Part shown: one piece after another, positions 59,225 to 64,000 of the stretch
How positions within the stretch are numbered: the first letter of the stretch is position 1
Layout: every line of letters begins with the position of its first letter
Source of the DNA: CAYRFF01 sp964423575
GTDB lineage: Bacteria > Bacteroidota > Bacteroidia > Chitinophagales > Saprospiraceae
Direction: 5' to 3'
NCBI GenBank assembly: GCA_964423575.1
Contig: CAYRFF010000001.1
Span: 93,620-157,619 of the forward strand
DNA length: 64,000 nt
The notes under the pieces: model-generated
What the model was told of the DNA's origin: nothing
Database searches by the model: none
Seen by the model: only the letters and a program-made list of their open reading frames with translations
Made by a program: the position numbers and the translations under genes

Positions 59225-60277
59225 ATGAAAAAGATTCTCTGGATAATAATTGGATTAGCATTAGTCGGCTTGGTAATTTTTAAGTTAGCTAGTAATAAGA
59301 AAACTACGGAAAGTGTAATATATCAGTATGATAAAGAAAAGCCGATTGCCGTAGACGTTGATACTATTCGTCTTCAGAATATTGATGATCTTACTTCTTT
59401 TACAGGCACATTTGAGCCGTACAGGGAAGTTAAGCTAAGTGCAGAAACTCAAGGTAGAGTCAATGCCGTATACGTAGATGTCGGTAGTAATGTGAGGCAA
59501 GGTCAGACTATCATTCAACTGGATAATTCACTGCTGAAATTGCAATTACAAGCTGTTGAAGTACAGATTGAAGGCTTGCAGGATGATGTTAATCGTTATA
59601 CGGTATTGACAGAAGCAGATGCGATTCAGGGAGTCCAATTGGAGAAGACAAAACTCGGTCTGAAATCTGCTTATGTGCAGAAAACCACCTTAGAGGAACA
59701 AATCAGCAAAACAACTATAAAAGCTCCGTTTAATGGGATTGTGACTGCGAAATTAACTGAAGTAGGTGCTTTTGCCGGCCCTGGTGTCCCTCTACTACAG
59801 ATTACCGACTTGAGTACTCTAAAATTCACGACCAATGTCCCTGAAATGGATCTAAAGCAGTTTCAGAGTGGTCAGGAATTCCTAATCACAGCAGATGCAC
59901 TTTCCGATATTTCTTTGGATGGCAAGTTATTAATGATAGGAAGCAAGGCTAATATGGGGAACAGTTTTCCTGTACAATTTCAAGTGAATAATACAGCACA
60001 ATTGGATGTGAGGGCAGGAATGTTTGGCAGTGTGGAGTTGACTCCGACTATAATTGAACAAGCCGTCCTTATTCCGTCATCAGCTATTATGGTCAGTGAT
60101 AATAAGGAACAAGTATATATCCTGAAAAACGGAAAAGCAATTCTGCAAAATATTTCAACATCCGGCAATGTAAAAGATAAGGCAATTGTAAGCAGTGGAT
60201 TAGAAGTAGGGGATATCATAGTCATTGCTGGGTTTATCAATTTATTTGAAGAAGCGAATGTTTCAATTAAGAATTAG
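59225..60277 (+). CDS. RND efflux periplasmic adaptor (second pump)
   Basis: This 350-residue protein has an N-terminal membrane anchor (about 4-22), a lipoyl-like domain in two halves (AETQGRVNAVYVDVGSNVRQ and TIKAPFNGIVTAKLTEVGAF), a short hairpin between, a beta-barrel (about 200-270) and a C-terminal membrane-proximal domain (VYILKNGKAILQNISTSGNV). It bridges TolC and the permease. Same layout as the adaptor at 47800-48861. Confidence 0.9.
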   Translation: MKKILWIIIGLALVGLVIFKLASNKKTTESVIYQYDKEKPIAVDVDTIRLQNIDDLTSFTGTFEPYREVKLSAETQGRVNAVYVDVGSNVRQGQTIIQLDNSLLKLQLQAVEVQIEGLQDDVNRYTVLTEADAIQGVQLEKTKLGLKSAYVQKTTLEEQISKTTIKAPFNGIVTAKLTEVGAFAGPGVPLLQITDLSTLKFTTNVPEMDLKQFQSGQEFLITADALSDISLDGKLLMIGSKANMGNSFPVQFQVNNTAQLDVRAGMFGSVELTPTIIEQAVLIPSSAIMVSDNKEQVYILKNGKAILQNISTSGNVKDKAIVSSGLEVGDIIVIAGFINLFEEANVSIKN

Positions 60278-60285
60278 TAGTAACT

Positions 60286-63200
60286 ATGAATATTACCGAA
60301 ATATCAATTAGACGGCCATCGCTGATTATTGTACTTTTCAGCATATTTGCTCTCTTGGGAGTTATAGGATTTCAAAATCTGAGCTATGAATTAATGCCTG
60401 ATTTTAATCAGCCTGTAGTGGTAATCCGGACGGTTTATCCGGGAGCAGACCCAAATGAAGTAGAATCGTCTGTTTCCAGAAAAATTGAAGATGCACTCTC
60501 CAATCTGGAAGGAGTCGATTATCTGGTTACTAAATCATTACCCAACGCATCAGTTATTATTGCCAATCTCAATTACGGTATTGATCTCGACATTGCAATG
60601 CAGGATGCGCAGAGATATATTGAAAATATCCGTAAGGATTTACCGACGGATATTCTGGATCCTGAGATGAGTAAGGTTTCCCCAAATGACTTGCCCATCA
60701 TGTCCGTAAGCGCGACGAGTGATCTCAAGCCGACGGAGTTTTATCAGAGGATGATAGATGATTTCCTGCCACAAATTCAGCAGATAAAAGGGGTAGCGGA
60801 AATTACAATATTGGGAGGTGAAGAACGAGAAATCCAGGTTAAGGTGGATAAAGAGAAGTTGAAATTGTACAAGATCTCTTTACTCCAAGTAGTGGAAGCA
60901 ATTAATCGTTCAGGTATAGATTTGCCGGCAGGTAAGATAAAGACCGAGGTAGAAAGCAACTCTCTCCGCTTAGTGAGTAAATACACGGACGTTACTGACA
61001 TTCAGGCAGTACAGGTTGCGATGCCTTTCCCGGGAAGTCCTGTTTATGTTAAGGATGTAGCTGAAGTTGTAGAAGGAGTGAAGGAAATTACATCTTATAG
61101 TCGCTTTAATGGAAAGGCGGGAATAGGCTTGATGATTAAGAAACAAGGTGATGCCAATGCCGTGGACGTTTCCACGCTGGTAAGAGAAAAATTTCAATTT
61201 ATCGAAGAAATTAATCAAGCTTCCAATGTGAAATTTGTTGTAACAGATGATAGTACCGATAATACTATTGCAGCTGTTAATTCTGTGGTAATTGATTTGC
61301 TCTTGGCGGTTTTTCTAGTTTCATTTGTAATGCTTTTATTCCTTAGAAGTTATAGAAATGCTTTCATAGTTGCTATAGCTATTCCTACTTCTTTGGTAAC
61401 TGCATTTGGGACGATGTGGATACTGGGTTATACGCTTAATTTGATGACTTTGCTCGCAATGTCGCTGGTAATTGGTGTTCTGGTGGATGATGCGACTGTT
61501 GTACTGGAGAATATTCAGCGCCATCTGGATATGGGTAAGGAAAAGCGTGTAGCTGCTATGGATGGGCGTATGGAAATCGGTTATTCTGCCGTTTCAATTA
61601 CCTTGGTTGACGTGGTCGTTTTTGTGCCGATATTATTTTTACAAGTCTTTGTGGCAGATATGCTTAAACAATTTGCCGTAGTAGTTATGGTTACGGTTTT
61701 GACGAGTTTATTAGTCGGGTTTACATTAACTCCCTGGCTGGCCTCACGGATTGGCCGCAAAGATGATTTGCAACCATCCAATTTTTTCAACCGTTTCCTT
61801 CTTTGGTTTGAAAGACAGCTGGATAGTTTCATAAACTGGTATGAAGGGATATTGGAGTGGGTTTTAAGACATAAAATTGTCTTTACAGGTGTAGTCTTAC
61901 TGCTATTTGCCGGAACTGCTGTGATGATGCAGCAGGGGATTATCGGAAAGGAATTAATTGCTACAGGAGATCAGGGTAAGTTCCGTCTGGCAATGGAATA
62001 TGACAAGAATATATCTATTGAACAGAATAACCTCACTTCCGAAGAAATTGAGCAATATATCTTACAGCAAGATGCAGTGGAATCGGTGTTTAGTAATGTG
62101 GGCGGTCCTAGTACAGGTATGGGAAGCCTAGGGGTGGGTTCAGAATATAAGACGGAATTGACCGTACAATTAAAGCCCAAAAAGGAAATTAATCATATTG
62201 GTACTGAGACCTTTATGCGTAACTTAAGAGAAGAACTGCAGGAAATGCATCCCGGAGTTAACTTCTCGATAGTTGCTCTAGGCTTAGTACCTCGTACTGC
62301 TCCTATAGAAATCACCTTAAGTGGTGTTGATTTAGACCAGGTTATGCAAGCCGGAAACGACTTAAAAGATGTTGTTGAAAATATTCCCGGAGTAGATAAT
62401 GCCCGTCTTTCTGTTGAGACAGGGAGTCCGGAATTAAAAATTATTCCCGATAGTGATAAGATGCAGCGTTTGGGGCTTAATACGGCATATCTGGGAATGA
62501 ACCTGAGAACTGCATTTGCAGGGAATGATGATGCGACCTTGACCGAAGATGGAACGGAATATCCGGTGCGTATTTGGTTGGATGATTTTGATCGTCAAAA
62601 TATAGATGATATTAAGCAACTTTCTATCATTAACCCTATGGCTGTGCCTGTTGAGCTTTCGCAAATTGCGCGTATTGAAAAAGATAATTCACCGTCACTT
62701 TTAGAAAGATATGACCGCCAGCCCTCTGTGACCCTTACTGCTGATGCGCTTGGCCGCCCATCCGGGACAGTTGCGGATGATGTCGTTGCCTACGTAAAAG
62801 AGAATCCTTTGCCGGAAGGCATTCAAATGGCGTGGGGGAGTGATGTGAGGAGACAAGAAGATAGTTTCGGAGCACTGGGTTCAGTTTTGCTCATCTCCTT
62901 TATCTTAATCTATCTGATTATGGTAGCTCTGTATGATAGTTATGTGTATCCTTTTGTCGCTTTGTTTGCTATTCCGGTAGCTGCTATCGGAGCATTTCTA
63001 GCATTGAATTTGTCATTGAGTCACCTGAGCTTATTTGCATTACTAGGTCTTATTATGCTGATGGGACTAGTAACCAAGAACTCAATCTTGATTGTGGATT
63101 TTACCAATCAAATGAAGGCTGAAGGAATGCATTATAAAGAAGCAATTGTAAAAGCGAGTAAGGGGAGGATGCGTCCAATACTGATGACTACATTATCCAT

Positions 63201-63393
63201 GGCTATAGGGATGTTACCTATTGCACTGGGAACAGGTACTTCTGCCGAATGGAAAAATGGATTGGCATGGGTAATAATCGGTGGATTGCTTTCATCACTT
63301 GCCTTGACGATTTTCCTGGTACCGATGGTCTATGATATTGTTGATACTCTGAAAGAGAAATTCACTAGAAAGAATATAGAATCAACCGAGTAA
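60286..63393 (+). CDS. RND multidrug efflux permease, HAE1/AcrB type (second pump)
   Basis: This 1035-residue protein has twelve helices, the paired helix-4 aspartates (VIGVLVDDATVVLENI) and VTKNSILIVDF in helix 10. ISIRRPSLIIVLFSI is a typical HAE1 opening. It is homologous throughout to the permease at 48898-52068, so the two loci are old paralogues. It would export amphiphilic compounds using the proton gradient; the substrate is unknown. Last gene of the tetR operon. Confidence 0.93.
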   Translation: MNITEISIRRPSLIIVLFSIFALLGVIGFQNLSYELMPDFNQPVVVIRTVYPGADPNEVESSVSRKIEDALSNLEGVDYLVTKSLPNASVIIANLNYGIDLDIAMQDAQRYIENIRKDLPTDILDPEMSKVSPNDLPIMSVSATSDLKPTEFYQRMIDDFLPQIQQIKGVAEITILGGEEREIQVKVDKEKLKLYKISLLQVVEAINRSGIDLPAGKIKTEVESNSLRLVSKYTDVTDIQAVQVAMPFPGSPVYVKDVAEVVEGVKEITSYSRFNGKAGIGLMIKKQGDANAVDVSTLVREKFQFIEEINQASNVKFVVTDDSTDNTIAAVNSVVIDLLLAVFLVSFVMLLFLRSYRNAFIVAIAIPTSLVTAFGTMWILGYTLNLMTLLAMSLVIGVLVDDATVVLENIQRHLDMGKEKRVAAMDGRMEIGYSAVSITLVDVVVFVPILFLQVFVADMLKQFAVVVMVTVLTSLLVGFTLTPWLASRIGRKDDLQPSNFFNRFLLWFERQLDSFINWYEGILEWVLRHKIVFTGVVLLLFAGTAVMMQQGIIGKELIATGDQGKFRLAMEYDKNISIEQNNLTSEEIEQYILQQDAVESVFSNVGGPSTGMGSLGVGSEYKTELTVQLKPKKEINHIGTETFMRNLREELQEMHPGVNFSIVALGLVPRTAPIEITLSGVDLDQVMQAGNDLKDVVENIPGVDNARLSVETGSPELKIIPDSDKMQRLGLNTAYLGMNLRTAFAGNDDATLTEDGTEYPVRIWLDDFDRQNIDDIKQLSIINPMAVPVELSQIARIEKDNSPSLLERYDRQPSVTLTADALGRPSGTVADDVVAYVKENPLPEGIQMAWGSDVRRQEDSFGALGSVLLISFILIYLIMVALYDSYVYPFVALFAIPVAAIGAFLALNLSLSHLSLFALLGLIMLMGLVTKNSILIVDFTNQMKAEGMHYKEAIVKASKGRMRPILMTTLSMAIGMLPIALGTGTSAEWKNGLAWVIIGGLLSSLALTIFLVPMVYDIVDTLKEKFTRKNIESTE

Positions 63394-63398
63394 GCAAT

Positions 63399-63518
63399 TT
63401 GTATGGGTTGAATTGTATAGTGCTTATCCTGGGAATAATTATTTTACCTATCAGCATTATCCATGGATATCTGAGAGTTTTATTTGGTTTCCCAAATGTG
63501 AGATTTAGTAAGAAATAG
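63399..63518 (+). other. Possible 39-codon hydrophobic ORF
   Basis: A TTG-initiated frame (a GTG at 63420 is an alternative start) encodes a small protein with one membrane-helix-like stretch (VLILGIIILPISIIHGYL) and a basic end (NVRFSKK). It starts a few bases after the permease stop. No family is recognised; a chance ORF is possible. Confidence 0.25.
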
Positions 63519-63555
63519 ATAGTGCATCCGAGGAAATCTAATCCGGCTTGAGTTT

Positions 63556-64000
63556 TTATAATTTAATTTCAAAGTAACAAATATCCGCATCATGATAGTG
63601 CTCGGGTAGGCTTGAGGCGCCTTTTAATTTTTTGATACCTAAAAACTCAAATCCGCAACTTTGGTAATGTTGAATAAGTTTTAGATTTTCTCCGCCCGTG
63701 TCCATTCGGATGAATTTCTTGTCTTTTGCAAAATCCTTCGCCCAATCGACAATTATTTTTACATAATTATTTCCCCGGAATTCCGGATTGGTAGCGATTC
63801 TGTGAATATAGATAGAAGAAATGCCATCGTCATCTTCCCATATTTCGGGATCACTGTATGCTATTGCCCATATACAGGCGATTTGACCATCAACCAATAT
63901 CTTAAATTGCCTGTTTTCTTTAACTTCATTGTTTATTAATTCTTCACTAAAAACCGGCCATTGGTTTTCGGGGAATTTTTGTTTCTGAAATTCGGTGGCT
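63556..64000 (-). CDS. GNAT N-acetyltransferase, 5' end outside window
   Basis: The reverse strand is open from the window edge to a stop at 63556, giving at least 148 codons without start. The acetyl-CoA-binding signature of the GNAT fold is present: YIHRIATNPEFRGNNYVKII (motif A, with the RGN pyrophosphate loop), followed by DTGGENLKLIQHYQSCGFEF (motif B). The ending SLPEHYHDADICYFEIKL is typical. The substrate is unknown. Confidence 0.85.
   Translation of the reverse strand, partial: ATEFQKQKFPENQWPVFSEELINNEVKENRQFKILVDGQIACIWAIAYSDPEIWEDDDGISSIYIHRIATNPEFRGNNYVKIIVDWAKDFAKDKKFIRMDTGGENLKLIQHYQSCGFEFLGIKKLKGASSLPEHYHDADICYFEIKL

Overview
The window is AT-rich chromosomal DNA from a Bacteroidota bacterium. 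Evidence: three secreted proteins carry type IX secretion (T9SS) C-terminal sorting domains; a PorP/SprF-like and an OmpA-like T9SS partner are present; several promoters match the Bacteroidota pattern TTTG-N19-21-TAnnTTTG; and DUF2911, DUF4286 and LETM1-related proteins, which I associate with this phylum, occur. The mix (HYR/Ig-repeat adhesin, sigma factor with TPR proteins, arginine decarboxylase/agmatinase/deoxyhypusine-synthase-like operon) would fit class Saprospiria, but that is inference. I saw no rRNA, tRNA, CRISPR array or intact IS element.

Layout. 1-4.8 kb: a truncated secreted TPR protein divergent from an ECF-type sigma factor, a membrane/TPR partner and a LETM1-related protein; then a membrane protein/XRE regulator pair behind a tandem 17-bp operator-like repeat. 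4.8-7.0 kb: a thioredoxin-fold protein, two decayed related fragments, DUF4286 and DoxX. 7.6-10.9 kb: a three-gene overlapping polyamine operon (arginine decarboxylase, agmatinase, deoxyhypusine-synthase homologue). 10.9-14.7 kb: small accessory genes, a remnant of a second crcB, intact crcB, a heptamer tandem repeat, a GlcNAc-kinase-like gene and rpsT. 15-23.5 kb: housekeeping genes sucA, a TMTC-like membrane protein, dprA, a NodB deacetylase, gltX and an overlooked 57-residue gene. 23.6-34.9 kb: a T9SS surface locus made of a 2279-residue adhesin with type B sorting domain, PorP/SprF-like and OmpA/PD40 proteins, and a secreted hydrolase. 35-45.7 kb: nitroreductase, hppA, DUF2911, pdhC, recR, a GT2 fusion, a sigma-54-type response regulator without a DNA-binding domain, and a LOG-family protein.

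45.7-64 kb is the accessory-looking part. A 440-bp non-coding element with terminal inverted repeats and a near-perfect 9-bp flanking duplication (MITE-like) precedes a tripartite RND efflux operon that carries its own LytS/LytTR two-component system. A JmjC-like cupin and a metallo-beta-lactamase-fold gene follow. Then an lpxA gene sits between two diverged copies of a ~206-bp block (3' end of the metallo-hydrolase gene, intergenic region, 5' end of tetR). The block carries a promoter overlapped by a 20-bp palindrome. A third copy of the palindrome lies on the start of the second tolC, so one TetR repressor may control itself, lpxA and a second RND efflux operon (tetR-tolC-hlyD-rnd). That would link lipid A acylation to efflux and is the most interesting hypothesis in the window.

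The window ends in a truncated GNAT acetyltransferase gene. Both edge genes run off the window.
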